Origin: Paracoccus litorisediminis
GTDB lineage: Bacteria > Pseudomonadota > Alphaproteobacteria > Rhodobacterales > Rhodobacteraceae
Assembly (NCBI RefSeq): GCF_009711205.1
Contig: NZ_WMIG01000004.1
Span: forward strand, 124,001-188,000
Length of the DNA stretch: 64,000 nucleotides
Direction: 5' to 3'
Below the pieces are notes generated by a model. That model was not told the origin of the DNA and did no database searches. It was given only the letters and a program-made list of their open reading frames with translations. Below are positions 6,726 through 19,178 of this stretch, piece after piece (within the stretch, counting starts at the first letter, position 1; each line of letters starts with the position of its first letter). The position numbers and the translations under genes were made by a program.

Positions 6726-9173
6726 TCAGAACGGAACGTCGTCCAGATTGCCGCCTGCTGATGCGGGCTGCACATAGCCCGCCTTGATGGTCTTGAAACC
6801 GGTCGGGAACTGGATGGTCAGCGTGTCCTCGGCAATGCCCATGATGGTGCCATTGCCGAACTTCTGGTGGAAGACCCGGTCGCCCACCGCATAGCTGGTG
6901 GCGGGCGTGGCATCGATGGTGATGGGCGCGGCGCGCGGCGTGACCGCCGGACGGGTGGCGCTGCGGTCCTGCATGCGCTTCCACCCCGGAGAATTATAGA
7001 CATCGGCTTTGGCCGCGCGATCATGCATCGAGGATTGCGCGAAGGGTTGCGCCGCCGCACCATAGCCACCGCCGTAAAGGCCGGGGGGCGTCAGCACCTC
7101 GACATGTTCCTCGGGCAATTCGTCGATGAAACGCGACGGCATGGACGACTGCCATTGCCCGTACAGGCGACGGTTGCCGGCAAAGGTGATCGTGACCAGT
7201 TCCTCGCCCCGCGTGATGCCGACATAGGCCAGCCGCCGTTCTTCCTCGAGGCCCTTCATGCCGCTTTCATCCATGCTGCGCTGGCTGGGGAACAATCCGT
7301 CCTCCCATCCCGGCAGGAAGACGATGGGATATTCCAACCCCTTGGCGGCATGCAGCGTCATGATGCTGACCTGATCGGTCTGCTCGGACTTGTCATTGTC
7401 CATGACCAGCGCGACATGTTCCAGAAAACCCTGAAGATTTTCGAATTCTTCCAGCGCCTTGATCAATTCTTTCAAGTTGTCGAGCCGCCCCGGAGCATCC
7501 GGCGACTTGTCGTTCTGCCACATGGTCGTATAGCCGGATTCGTCCAGAATCCGCTCGGCCAGTTCGACATGGCTGCGGGTACTGTCGATGGCATCGGCAT
7601 GCCAGCGCCCCATGCCTTCGGTGAATTGCCGCAGGGCTGCCCCGCCCTTGCCGCCAAGCGCACCGGTGGCGACAGCGGATACCGCGCCCTCCAGCAGCGA
7701 CAGACCACGGTCGCGGGCCTCGCGCTGGACGGTCTGTACGGCCTTGTCGCCCAGACCGCGTTTCGGGACGTTCACGATACGCTCAAAGGCCAGATCGTCG
7801 GTCGGGCTGACCGCCAGCCGGAAATAGGCCATGGCGTCGCGGATTTCCTGCCGCTCATAGAAGCGAGGACCACCAATGACCCGGTAAGGCAGGCCGATGG
7901 TCATGAAGCGATCCTCAAAGGCCCGCATCTGATGCGAGGCGCGGACAAGGATCGCCATGTCGTTCAAGTTGTGGCGGCCGATGGAATGGCGATGCCCGCC
8001 CTGGAAGGATTCGATTTCTTCGCCGATCCAGCGTGCTTCGGCCTCGCTGTCCCAATGGCCGATCAGGCGGACGGGTTCACCGCCATCTGCCTCGGTCCAG
8101 AGCGTCTTGCCCAAGCGCCCCTTGTTCGCCGCGATCAGGCCCGAGGCGGCGGCAAGGATATGCGCGGTCGAGCGGTAATTCTGCTCAAGCCGGATCACCC
8201 GTGCGCCGGGGAAGTCGGTCTCGAACCGCAGGATGTTACCGACCTCGGCCCCGCGCCAGCCATAGATCGACTGGTCGTCATCGCCGACGCAGCAGATATT
8301 GCGATGCGCTTTCGCCAGCAGCCGCAGCCACATATACTGGGCGACGTTGGTATCCTGATATTCGTCCACAAGGATGTAGCGGAAGCGGTCCTGCCACGCC
8401 TGCAGTACATCGGGATGCGCCTGAAAGATGGTGACGCAATGCATCAACAGATCGCCGAAATCGACGGCGTTCAGTTCCAGCAGGCGGCGTTGATACTGGC
8501 GATAGATCTCCGTTATTTTTACTGTATGACCCGAACCTCCATCACGCTTGGTCGTGAATGTTCCCGGCACACGTTCGACTATCACCTCCGCAGAGGCGGG
8601 AACGACATCAGGCCGCCAGCATCTGTTTTTATAGTTATCAATGTGCGATGCTACCCAGCGCGGCGTCCACTTTTTCTCATCAACATTCTCAGCCTGCATT
8701 AGCTGCTTCAACAGCCGGATCTGGTCGTCGGTGTCCAGAATGGTGAAGCTGGGCTTCAGATGCAGGGTGGCATCGCCCACCAGTTCGGCATGGCGGCGCA
8801 GGATCTTGACGCTGACGCTGTGGAAGGTGCCCAGCCAAGGCATGCCCTCGACCATCTCGCCCAACAGGCGGCCGATACGGTCCTTCATCTCGCGCGCGGC
8901 CTTGTTGGTGAAGGTCACGGCCAGGATCTGCCCCGGCCGCGCCTTGCCCAGCGTCAGCAGATGCGCGATGCGCGTGGTCAGGGCACGGGTCTTGCCCGTG
9001 CCTGCGCCGGCCAGCAGCAGGACAGGCCCGTCCAGCACCTCGACCGCCTCGCGCTGCGCGGCGTTCAGCCCGTCCAGATAGGGTGCAGGCCGCATGCCCA
9101 TCGCACGCTGTGACAGCGGCACGGATGGGCGTGAAGCCGCCTCGAAGGCGTCAAATTCGTCGTACTCGTTCAT
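6726..9173 (-). CDS. uvrD: UvrD/PcrA-type superfamily 1 DNA helicase
   Basis: A 3'-5' DNA helicase for nucleotide-excision and mismatch repair and for removing protein roadblocks. The product has 815 residues. Visible motifs: Q-motif LNAAQREAV (about 37-45), Walker A AGAGTGKT (55-62), motif Ia TFTNKAAREM, motif II VDEYQDTN (about 266-273), motif III DDDQSIYGWRGA, motif IV EQNYRST, motif V TLHAAKGLEYP and motif VI YVGITR. The C-terminus (about 755-815) has the Tudor-like VGDRVFHQKFGNGTI segment. A GTTC-N7-GTTC LexA-type box lies 42 bases upstream. Residues about 158-218 are encoded by a relatively AT-rich patch and include extra residues compared with typical relatives. Confidence 0.95.
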   Translation of the reverse strand: MNEYDEFDAFEAASRPSVPLSQRAMGMRPAPYLDGLNAAQREAVEVLDGPVLLLAGAGTGKTRALTTRIAHLLTLGKARPGQILAVTFTNKAAREMKDRIGRLLGEMVEGMPWLGTFHSVSVKILRRHAELVGDATLHLKPSFTILDTDDQIRLLKQLMQAENVDEKKWTPRWVASHIDNYKNRCWRPDVVPASAEVIVERVPGTFTTKRDGGSGHTVKITEIYRQYQRRLLELNAVDFGDLLMHCVTIFQAHPDVLQAWQDRFRYILVDEYQDTNVAQYMWLRLLAKAHRNICCVGDDDQSIYGWRGAEVGNILRFETDFPGARVIRLEQNYRSTAHILAAASGLIAANKGRLGKTLWTEADGGEPVRLIGHWDSEAEARWIGEEIESFQGGHRHSIGRHNLNDMAILVRASHQMRAFEDRFMTIGLPYRVIGGPRFYERQEIRDAMAYFRLAVSPTDDLAFERIVNVPKRGLGDKAVQTVQREARDRGLSLLEGAVSAVATGALGGKGGAALRQFTEGMGRWHADAIDSTRSHVELAERILDESGYTTMWQNDKSPDAPGRLDNLKELIKALEEFENLQGFLEHVALVMDNDKSEQTDQVSIMTLHAAKGLEYPIVFLPGWEDGLFPSQRSMDESGMKGLEEERRLAYVGITRGEELVTITFAGNRRLYGQWQSSMPSRFIDELPEEHVEVLTPPGLYGGGYGAAAQPFAQSSMHDRAAKADVYNSPGWKRMQDRSATRPAVTPRAAPITIDATPATSYAVGDRVFHQKFGNGTIMGIAEDTLTIQFPTGFKTIKAGYVQPASAGGNLDDVPF

Positions 9174-9214
9174 GGCGCAAACATAGCCCCTGCTGGCGCG
9201 TGGGGAAAGCCCAT

Positions 9215-9229
9215 GTTCACGCGATGTTC
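9215..9229. promoter_or_regulatory. LexA (SOS) box upstream of uvrD
   Basis: GTTC (9215-9218), seven bases, GTTC (9226-9229): an exact match to the alphaproteobacterial/Rhodobacter LexA direct repeat GTTC-N7-GTTC. It lies between the folE2 stop and the uvrD start and is in range to control uvrD. On the uvrD coding strand it reads GAAC-N7-GAAC. Confidence 0.65.
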
Positions 9230-9232
9230 ACA

Positions 9233-10216
<984 letters not shown>

Positions 10217-10262
10217 CGTCGTCTCCGTTGGCAGGTCGGGAACAATCTGGGGTCTGGGTCCG

Positions 10263-10290
10263 AAAAATAAAGGGGCGGCGCAACCGCCCC
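10263..10290 (-). terminator. metZ terminator
   Basis: On the minus strand GGGGCGG, a five-base loop and CCGCCCC (10272-10290) are followed by TTTATTTTT. It lies 20 bases after the metZ stop: a strong rho-independent terminator. Confidence 0.88.
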
Positions 10291-10310
10291 ATGACGTTGC
10301 GTAATGGCTT

Positions 10311-11477
10311 TTAGGCCAGGGACTGCCGGAAGTCGGCAATCAGGTCGCCCGCATCCTCAAGTCCGATCGACAGGCGCAGCAGGCCCGGCGTGATGCCAAG
10401 ACCCAATTGCACCTCGGGCGCAAGGCGTTGATGCGTGGTCGTCGCCGGATGGGTGACGATGGATTTAGCATCGCCCAGATTGTTCGAAATCTGGAAGATA
10501 TTCATCCGGTTCATCGCCGCGAAGGCCGCGTCCTTGCTGCCGGTATCGACCGCAACCATGGTGCCGCCCGCCCCCATCTGGCGCAGTGCCAGATCGTGCT
10601 GCGGGTGGCTCTCAAGGCCGGGATAGATCACCTTCAGGCCATCACCCTGCAGAGCGGTCGCGAATTCCAGCGCGGTCTGCGTCTGGGCGCGCACGCGCAG
10701 GTCCATGGTGGCGATGCCGTTCAGCATCATCCATGCGTTGAAGGGGCTGATCGCGCCGCCGGTATGCTTCAGATAGGGCTCGGCCACTTCGCGAACGAAT
10801 TGGCGGGTGCCGCAGATCAGACCGCCAAGGCAGCGCCCCGAACCGTCGATATGCTTGGTCGCGGAATAGACCACGACATCGGCCCCCTGCTCGATCGCGC
10901 GCGAAAAGACCGGCGTGGCAAAGACATTGTCGACCACGACCAGCGCGCCGACCGCATGGGCCAGTTCGGAAACACCGGCAATGTCGACGATTTCCAATGT
11001 CGGGTTCGAAACGGATTCGAAGAAGATGGCCTTGGTGTCGGGACGGATGGCGGCACGCCACTGATCCAGATCGGTGCCGTCGACATAGGTGACCTCGACC
11101 CCGAAACGGGCCAGAACGTCCAGAACATACAGGCACGAGCCGAACAGCGCCTTGGCCGAGACGATGTGATCGCCCGGCTTGGCAAAGCTCATCAGCGCGC
11201 CATTGACCGCCGCCATGCCGCTGGCGGTGGCGAAGGCGTCCTCGGCCCCCTCCAGATTGGCAATGCGATCCTCGAACATGCGCGAGGTCGGGTTGCCATA
11301 GCGGGCATAGATGAACTCGTCCGGGCCGGTCTTGATGAAGCGGGCCTCGGCCTGTTCGGCGCTGTCATAGGAAAAGCCCTGCGTCATGAACAAAGCCTCG
11401 GCCATCTCGCCGTACTGGCTACGGCGGATGCCGTGATGGACGGCGCGCGTGCGCGAATGCAAAGGCTTATCGGTCAT
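10311..11477 (-). CDS. metZ: O-succinylhomoserine sulfhydrylase
   Basis: PLP enzyme of the Cys/Met metabolism family that makes homocysteine from O-succinylhomoserine and sulfide in direct-sulfhydrylation methionine synthesis. The product has 388 residues. The PLP lysine is K208 in SATKHIDG. Other signatures are ARYGNPT (substrate/PLP loop), ATASGMAAV, and VTHPATTTHQRL near the C-terminus. The motif set fits MetZ better than MetB or MetC, though substrate preference cannot be proved by sequence. The ATG follows ACAGGAG with a 7-10 base gap. The short 69-base leader may be structured around that ribosome-binding site. Confidence 0.93.
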   Translation of the reverse strand: MTDKPLHSRTRAVHHGIRRSQYGEMAEALFMTQGFSYDSAEQAEARFIKTGPDEFIYARYGNPTSRMFEDRIANLEGAEDAFATASGMAAVNGALMSFAKPGDHIVSAKALFGSCLYVLDVLARFGVEVTYVDGTDLDQWRAAIRPDTKAIFFESVSNPTLEIVDIAGVSELAHAVGALVVVDNVFATPVFSRAIEQGADVVVYSATKHIDGSGRCLGGLICGTRQFVREVAEPYLKHTGGAISPFNAWMMLNGIATMDLRVRAQTQTALEFATALQGDGLKVIYPGLESHPQHDLALRQMGAGGTMVAVDTGSKDAAFAAMNRMNIFQISNNLGDAKSIVTHPATTTHQRLAPEVQLGLGITPGLLRLSIGLEDAGDLIADFRQSLA

Positions 11478-11546
11478 GGGGCGGACTCCTGTGCGTAAGA
11501 TGTCCGGTTACCCCCGCGCAGGAAGTGGCGCAAGAGCGCGTCGCGC
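11478..11546 (-). promoter_or_regulatory. Possible structured leader of metZ sequestering the Shine-Dalgarno
   Basis: On the minus strand a 4-bp GCGC stem encloses the loop CACTTCCT. The bases TCCTG from this loop and 3' flank are complementary to CAGGA of the ACAGGAG ribosome-binding site about 30 bases downstream, so a pseudoknot could close the site. GCGCGACGCGC before it can form another small hairpin. I do not recognise the conserved cores of SAM-II or SAM/SAH riboswitches here. Existence of a structured element is inference. Confidence 0.35.
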
Positions 11547-12152
11547 TTATTCGCCGTCTTTGGGCAAAGCGTGGCGTTCAAACAACTTTGCGTTGAGGAT
11601 GAAGAAGCCGACCATCAGCAAAGGCAGGCCGAAGGTCTTGAAGTTGACCCAGGCGGTCTCAGACATATTGCGCCAGACGAACTCGTTGGCGACGGCAAGT
11701 CCAAGGAACAGCAGCGCCATGCGCCCGGTCAGGATGCGCCAGCCCGCATCGCTCATCGGCAGGGCCTCGGCCATGACCAGTCCCAGCCAGTTGCGGCGCA
11801 GCGCAAGGCTGGCACCCAGCAGGCCCGCAAAGATCAGATAGATGATCGTGGGCTTCATCTTGAAGAACTTCGGATCGTTCAGCCAGACCGAAAGCCCGCC
11901 GAACACCACGACCAGAACCAGCGTGGCGATCTGCATCGGCGCAAGCTTCCCGGTCAGCCGCCACAGCGCCAGCGTCGAGGCGACCAGCACCGGGATGAAA
12001 ACCAGCGTGGCAAAGATGAAGCCGGAATATTCCGTGCCCGCAATGGTGACGGTCTGCTCTCGCATCCGCATGAAGACGACAAAGAACAGAACCAGCGGCC
12101 CCAGTTCCAGCGTGGCTTTCAGCCAGGGTTTGATCTTGCGGGGTTCGGTCAT
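11547..12152 (-). CDS. ispZ: YciB/IspZ-type inner membrane septation protein
   Basis: A 201-residue polytopic inner-membrane protein with five or six hydrophobic segments. Family features: KATLELGPLVLFFV near the N-terminus, NDPKFFKMKPTIIY in the middle, and NEFVWRNMSETAWVNFK followed by a final membrane helix. In E. coli YciB affects septation and envelope integrity; the molecular role is not known. The ATG is at 12150-12152. The stop is 69 bases before metZ on the same strand, but the metZ leader may carry its own promoter. Confidence 0.93.
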   Translation of the reverse strand: MTEPRKIKPWLKATLELGPLVLFFVVFMRMREQTVTIAGTEYSGFIFATLVFIPVLVASTLALWRLTGKLAPMQIATLVLVVVFGGLSVWLNDPKFFKMKPTIIYLIFAGLLGASLALRRNWLGLVMAEALPMSDAGWRILTGRMALLFLGLAVANEFVWRNMSETAWVNFKTFGLPLLMVGFFILNAKLFERHALPKDGE

Positions 12153-12212
12153 CTCGGCCTCGGGATATCTCTGTCGGTCGGGCCATGTTCTGGCCCACTA
12201 ATGCCGCGCGGT

Positions 12213-13307
12213 CTAGTCCAGCCGGATCGCGGCAAGGATCGGACCCGAGGCCCGCCCCTTGGCATCGTTGCTGGTTTCCTGCGCAAGGATCGCGTGGCGG
12301 GTTTCGGGCGGGAAGTCCTGACCGGCAGGCCCCTCGGCGGTGACGGTCATGCGCAGCGGCGCGCGACCGTCCCATTCGCCGACGCGCTCGGCGGCAAGGA
12401 CGACATTGCGATAGGTGACCTGCATGCCGCGATTTTCCCCGGCGCGGATCTCGATCTGGCGCTCGGGCAGGTAGCGCACCAGCAGGATGGCGACGCGGTT
12501 GCGGATCGGCTCGCGCGGGGTCAGGTCGATCTGGAAGCCTTCGCCTTGCGGGGCCGAGGTCACCAGAACCGGCGCGGGTCGGGCCATCTGGGTTTCGATC
12601 AGGGCCATCAACTCGGCCGGACGGACGGCGATCAGCGTGTCCGCGCCGCCGACGACCATCTGCGGCGTATAGATCGCGCGCTCACCCCAGGTATGGGCAT
12701 AGGCCTGCTGGCGCAGGGTGAATTCGGGGCGGGCCAGATCATCGGCCCAACCCAGATAGTCCCAGTAATCGACATGCCATGACAGGGCCAGAATGTCGTC
12801 ACGCTCGGCCAGGTCGTTCAGCATCTCATCGGCCGGCGGACAGGACGAACACCCCTGCGAGGTGAACAGCTCGACCACCACGGGCGGATGGCCGATCGGC
12901 CCGACCATGCGGCCCCTGCCCTGCGCGGTGCGGCGTTCGGCAAAAGCGGGCAGGCCGTCCATATCGTCGATCGTGCCGACATTCAGATCGGAGGTCGCGG
13001 GGCTGGTGTGGTTTGCACCTTCGGGTGCCTCGATCAGCCCGATCTGGCCGTCATCGCTGCCGGAGACGTCCGCTGTCGCCGTGTCGCCGATCGGACTGTC
13101 GCCCCAGCCCTCGCCCACATGTCCACCGTCCGAGACACCGCCCATCGGCGAGTCGCCCGGACCGGCATCCTGCGCCAGCACAGGCTGGGCGATCATGGCG
13201 CTTGCGATCACTGCCAGCACGGTCAACCTGCGGCGCAGACCGGCCCGATGTTCCGTCCGCCGCCAGCCGCCGAAAGGCGTGCCGCCCAGTGCCATGCCAA
13301 AAGCCAT
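12213..13307 (-). CDS. Exported DUF1223 thioredoxin-fold protein
   Basis: A 364-residue protein with an N-terminal signal (hydrophobic segment, then PVLAQD near residue 45). An unstructured glycine/aspartate-rich linker (about 50-125) follows, then a DUF1223 domain from VVVELFTSQGCSSCPPADE (about 140) to the C-terminus. The CSSCPP motif with the WHVDYWDYLGW and TPQMVVGG segments is diagnostic for the family. A redox or metal role is often assumed but not shown. The ATG at 13305-13307 has GGGAATT directly upstream. It is divergent from acnA. Confidence 0.85.
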   Translation of the reverse strand: MAFGMALGGTPFGGWRRTEHRAGLRRRLTVLAVIASAMIAQPVLAQDAGPGDSPMGGVSDGGHVGEGWGDSPIGDTATADVSGSDDGQIGLIEAPEGANHTSPATSDLNVGTIDDMDGLPAFAERRTAQGRGRMVGPIGHPPVVVELFTSQGCSSCPPADEMLNDLAERDDILALSWHVDYWDYLGWADDLARPEFTLRQQAYAHTWGERAIYTPQMVVGGADTLIAVRPAELMALIETQMARPAPVLVTSAPQGEGFQIDLTPREPIRNRVAILLVRYLPERQIEIRAGENRGMQVTYRNVVLAAERVGEWDGRAPLRMTVTAEGPAGQDFPPETRHAILAQETSNDAKGRASGPILAAIRLD

Positions 13308-13453
13308 AATTCCCGCAGTTCCCGATATTTCCGTCCCGCCTCACCTAACGCTTGTCTCGCAGTCTTCTCAAATCAATGCTTTGTTAGGTCGTGGTGCGGC
13401 AGGCGTGATCGTTGCGTTAAACCCACATCTTGCACTTGCAGCATTTTAACGGT

Positions 13454-13471
13454 ATACAATCGCATACAATC
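13454..13471. promoter_or_regulatory. Tandem ATACAATC repeats upstream of acnA
   Basis: ATACAATC occurs at 13454-13461 and 13464-13471, a period of 10 bases, so both copies face the same side of the helix. The location, about 100 bases before the acnA start in the acnA/DUF1223 divergent region, suits an operator or promoter element. The regulator is unknown. Confidence 0.35.
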
Positions 13472-13566
13472 TTACCCGGGCCTCTTGATCCGTCTTTGGA
13501 AAAGGGGCACATCTCGGGATGACACCGCCAATCAGCCACCTTGATACAAGGAAAGCGAGCCGAGTC

Positions 13567-16338
<2,772 letters not shown>

Positions 16339-16354
16339 TCTGCTTCACATGACA

Positions 16355-16384
16355 AAGGCCCCGGAGAAATCCGGGGCCTTTTGC
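16355..16384 (+). terminator. acnA terminator
   Basis: Stem AAGGCCCCGG (16355-16364) and CCGGGGCCTT (16371-16380), loop AGAAAT, then a T-run. It lies 16 bases after the acnA stop. Confidence 0.9.
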
Positions 16385-16403
16385 ATTGGGCGAACGGGCA
16401 CGC

Positions 16404-16805
16404 TCAGGACATTTCAACGCAAGCCAGCACGGCCGCCATCGCCCAAGCGACCGCGAAAAGCAGACACACATAGCGCAGATGCGCGACGCCCGCGGGACCG
16501 AAGATGTCCGGGTCACGCTCGAGTTCTTGGGCATAGCCCCGCATTTTCATCCCGAAGGCCAGAATATCCTGATACATCAGCCCTGTATAAATAATCATGG
16601 CGATCGGGATCAGGACAAAGGCCCAGACCGTCAAGGGCGACCAGGTCAAGGCGTCCAGCCGCGCATCCTTCCCGATGAGCAGCCCGACCAGCGCATAGGC
16701 ACCACCATTGACCCCAAAGAGAAGCCCGTAGCGGCGGCCTTTTCCATTCTCATACAGATCGTAGATCGCCTTCGCGTTCGGATCCAAGACCGTGACCTTG
16801 CCCAA
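16404..16805 (-). CDS. Hypothetical membrane protein
   Basis: About 133 residues, not recognised. Three hydrophobic helices are apparent: GLLFGVNGGAYALVGLLIG (about 27-45), PLTVWAFVLIPIAMIIYTGLM (about 57-77) and YVCLLFAVAWAMAAVLACV near the C-terminus. Short soluble segments lie between (GMKMRGYAQELERDP). The start is uncertain: the frame opens at a TTG (16803-16805) without a good ribosome-binding site, and the first membrane segment would tolerate a later start. Codon usage resembles neighbours, which is the main reason to call it a gene. Confidence 0.6.
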   Translation of the reverse strand: MGKVTVLDPNAKAIYDLYENGKGRRYGLLFGVNGGAYALVGLLIGKDARLDALTWSPLTVWAFVLIPIAMIIYTGLMYQDILAFGMKMRGYAQELERDPDIFGPAGVAHLRYVCLLFAVAWAMAAVLACVEMS

Positions 16806-17032
16806 TCGCCAGAAACATCCGGCGCGAAATTATCGCATGGCAACCCGAGTCGAACAATCGCCACCCCCACACCGGACAGGCCTCAACGACAGCGGCTTGG
16901 CACGCGCTTGCAAGACCACGCGTTCCCGTCGCCACCGCGCCATAGCCCGCACCGCCCGCATCAAATCAATCAGACGCGAAAATGCCGCCGCAGTCCCCCG
17001 CGACGGCACATCCCGGCAAAAGGCCGGTCACG

Positions 17033-17671
17033 TCATTCGTCGGCGCAATACCACATGGTCCCGCCCGCAGCCGCCGTGCCGACCATCAGCGATCCCACTG
17101 CCACCGGCGAGGCTGCGACCCCGGCCGCCGCCGTGGCCGCCGCTGTTCCCGCCGCTTGCGCCATCCCGACAACCCCGCCCGAGGTCGCCGCCAGAATCGT
17201 CGCCCCCGGCCTTTGGGTCACGGCATCGAAACCGGCCACCGCCAGATCGTTGGCGCTGCGCATGGTCGCGGCTTTGGCTCCGTTCACCTTCTCGCAGAAG
17301 GTTTTGCGGCAAACGGCATTGCCTTTGCGTTCGCCGACCTGCGCGCCGACATAGGTATCGCTCGCCTTGTCCCATAGCAGGCAGTAGCTGCCATCATCGG
17401 TCATCTGGTTGCGGCGCAGGATCTCGCGCAGCGAGACATAGCCCGGACAGGTGATCCGCCCCCAACCCGACAGGTTCTTTTCCAGCTTGCCGACATTCTC
17501 GCGGAATTCGGCATCGCGGACATAGTTGATCTCGGTCTTTTCACCGGCGATCGAAGTCTCGCAGGTCCACAGCCGTTCATCCGAGGCGGGCGCTTCGGCC
17601 TCCTGCGCCGTTGCGGGCAACCCCGTGCCCAAAACCGCTCCGATCAACATCAGTGCGAAAGCCTGCCGCAT
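17033..17671 (-). CDS. Exported hypothetical protein with glycine/alanine-rich C-terminus
   Basis: A 212-residue protein, not recognised. A classical signal peptide ends around LPATAQE. The middle part contains four or five cysteines (LWTCETS, ITCPGY, GSYCLLWD, VCRKTFCEK), suggesting periplasmic disulfides. The C-terminal third is an Ala/Gly-rich hydrophobic stretch (about 165-205, GGVVGMAQAAGTAAAT) that could insert in a membrane, ending MWYCADE. The ATG at 17669-17671 follows GGGGGA; an extension to 17788 is less likely because it would bury the signal peptide. Confidence 0.72.
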   Translation of the reverse strand: MRQAFALMLIGAVLGTGLPATAQEAEAPASDERLWTCETSIAGEKTEINYVRDAEFRENVGKLEKNLSGWGRITCPGYVSLREILRRNQMTDDGSYCLLWDKASDTYVGAQVGERKGNAVCRKTFCEKVNGAKAATMRSANDLAVAGFDAVTQRPGATILAATSGGVVGMAQAAGTAAATAAAGVAASPVAVGSLMVGTAAAGGTMWYCADE

Positions 17672-17822
17672 CGCATCCCCCAAGTTCAGAATTGCGCCCA
17701 TCCATCCGAAATCATGCCGCAAGCTGCAATCCACAGCTGCATGACTTCCGCCGATTGTGATCTGCCAGGCACGACCCTTGGGCTTCACCGTTTTTCAAAT
17801 ACCCATGGGACCGCGCCGCAAA

Positions 17823-17852
17823 CGAAAAGGCCGCCCCCGAAGGGACGGCCTT
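17823..17852 (-). terminator. rpsD terminator
   Basis: On the minus strand AAGGCCG...CGGCCTT (17827-17833 with 17846-17852), extended by CCC/GGG pairs, is followed by TTCGTTT. It lies 24 bases beyond the rpsD stop. Confidence 0.8.
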
Positions 17853-17875
17853 GAAACCTTGCGAACTGAAAAGGA

Positions 17876-18496
17876 TCAGTTCTTCGCGTAGAATTCGACG
17901 ACCAGGTTCGGTTCCATCACGACCGGGTAGGGCACGTCACCCAGAGCCGGGGTGCGGACGAAGTTCGCGACCATTTTGTTGTGGTCGACTTCCAGGTAGT
18001 CCGGAACGTCACGCTCGGTCAGAGCAACGGCTTCCAGCACGATGGCCAGCTGACGCGAACGCTCACGGATCGAGACGACGTCGCCTTCCTTGACGCGGTA
18101 GGAGGCGATGTTGACTTTCTTGCCGTTCACTTCCACGTGGCCGTGGTTCACGAACTGGCGGGCGGCAAAGATCGTCGGAACGAACTTGGCGCGGTAGATG
18201 ATGGCGTCCAGGCGGCGCTCGAGCAGGCCAACCAGGTTCTCACCGGTGTCGCCCTTGACGCGCTCGGCTTCCGCATAGATGCGGCGGAATTGCTTCTCGG
18301 TCAGGTCGCCGTAGTAGCCTTTGAGCTTTTGCTTGGCGCGCAGCTGGGTACCGAAGTCCGACAGCTTGCCCTTGCGGCGCTGACCGTGCTGGCCCGGGCC
18401 GTATTCGCGCTTGTTCAGCGGCGACTTGGCGCGGCCCCAGATGTTTTCGCCCATGCGGCGGTCAATTTTGTACTTGGCAGCGGTGCGTTTGGTCAT
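17876..18496 (-). CDS. rpsD: 30S ribosomal protein uS4
   Basis: Primary 16S rRNA-binding protein of the small subunit. The product has 206 residues, full length. The N-terminus is [20 protein letters not shown]. The S4 RNA-binding domain lies near residues 95-155 ([28 protein letters not shown]). The C-terminus is VEFYAKN. The alphaproteobacterial type lacks the zinc cysteines of some S4 proteins. Here it is a stand-alone gene, away from the alpha operon. Confidence 0.97.
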   Translation of the reverse strand: MTKRTAAKYKIDRRMGENIWGRAKSPLNKREYGPGQHGQRRKGKLSDFGTQLRAKQKLKGYYGDLTEKQFRRIYAEAERVKGDTGENLVGLLERRLDAIIYRAKFVPTIFAARQFVNHGHVEVNGKKVNIASYRVKEGDVVSIRERSRQLAIVLEAVALTERDVPDYLEVDHNKMVANFVRTPALGDVPYPVVMEPNLVVEFYAKN

Positions 18497-18701
18497 CGCT
18501 GATCTCCTTCTTGTGTTATCTTCTCGAAGGGCGTTGTCCTTTGGCCTCGACCCGTAAGGATCGGCCCGACAGGGTTCCCCTTGCGGGGTCCACCAACACC
18601 AATGAAGCGGCGCTTATAGCCGCGACCGGGGTAAAGTCAAGCACCCCTTGAGACGGGACCCGCATGCCCTTATGTGAAAGGCAGCGAACAAGGAAGACGC
18701 A

Positions 18702-19073
18702 ATGTTCTCGATCCCCGGCAAGACCCCCGTCACTATCACCGCCGCAGCCGAGCGCCAGATCGCCCGGCTGATGGAGGCGAAATCCGCCAGCGGTCTGCGC
18801 ATCGGCCTGAAGAAGGGCGGCTGCGCGGGCATGGAATACACGATGGAACTGGCCGACACCCCCGCCCCCGGCGATGAGGTCGTCGAACAGGGTGCCGCCC
18901 GTGTGCTGATCGCGCCCACCGCGCAGATGTTCCTGTTCGGGACCGAGATCGACTACGAATCCGGCCTGTTGGAATCCGGCTTCAAGTTCCGCAACCCGAA
19001 TGTCACCGACAGCTGCGGCTGCGGTGAATCGATCAGCTTCGGCCCGATCGAAGGCACCCGCGCGCAGGTCTGA
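18702..19073 (+). CDS. HesB/IscA-family iron-sulfur carrier (SufA-like)
   Basis: A-type carrier that holds and transfers Fe-S clusters to apoproteins. The product has 123 residues with the three conserved cysteines C41 (KKGGCAGMEY), C105 and C107 (DSCGCGES). It is the only Fe-S assembly gene in the window, so whether it acts as SufA, IscA or ErpA cannot be decided from context. The ATG at 18702 follows AAGGAAGACGCA. It is divergent from rpsD. Confidence 0.92.
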   Translation: MFSIPGKTPVTITAAAERQIARLMEAKSASGLRIGLKKGGCAGMEYTMELADTPAPGDEVVEQGAARVLIAPTAQMFLFGTEIDYESGLLESGFKFRNPNVTDSCGCGESISFGPIEGTRAQV

Positions 19074-19178
19074 CACTTTCTTCACCTCCGTTAGCGCACA
19101 CATCCTTTCCGCTGACTTGATCGCGCGGAAGGCCCGGCCTAATCCCCTGTCCGAACAGATGAAAAAAGGGAGAGGCTG

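Noticed and set aside
11478..11546. SAM-II riboswitch upstream of metZ
   Set aside because: The conserved SAM-II core elements I remember (UUAAA and GCUAAA-type segments in the right places) are not visible; only a general anti-Shine-Dalgarno potential remains and is reported separately.
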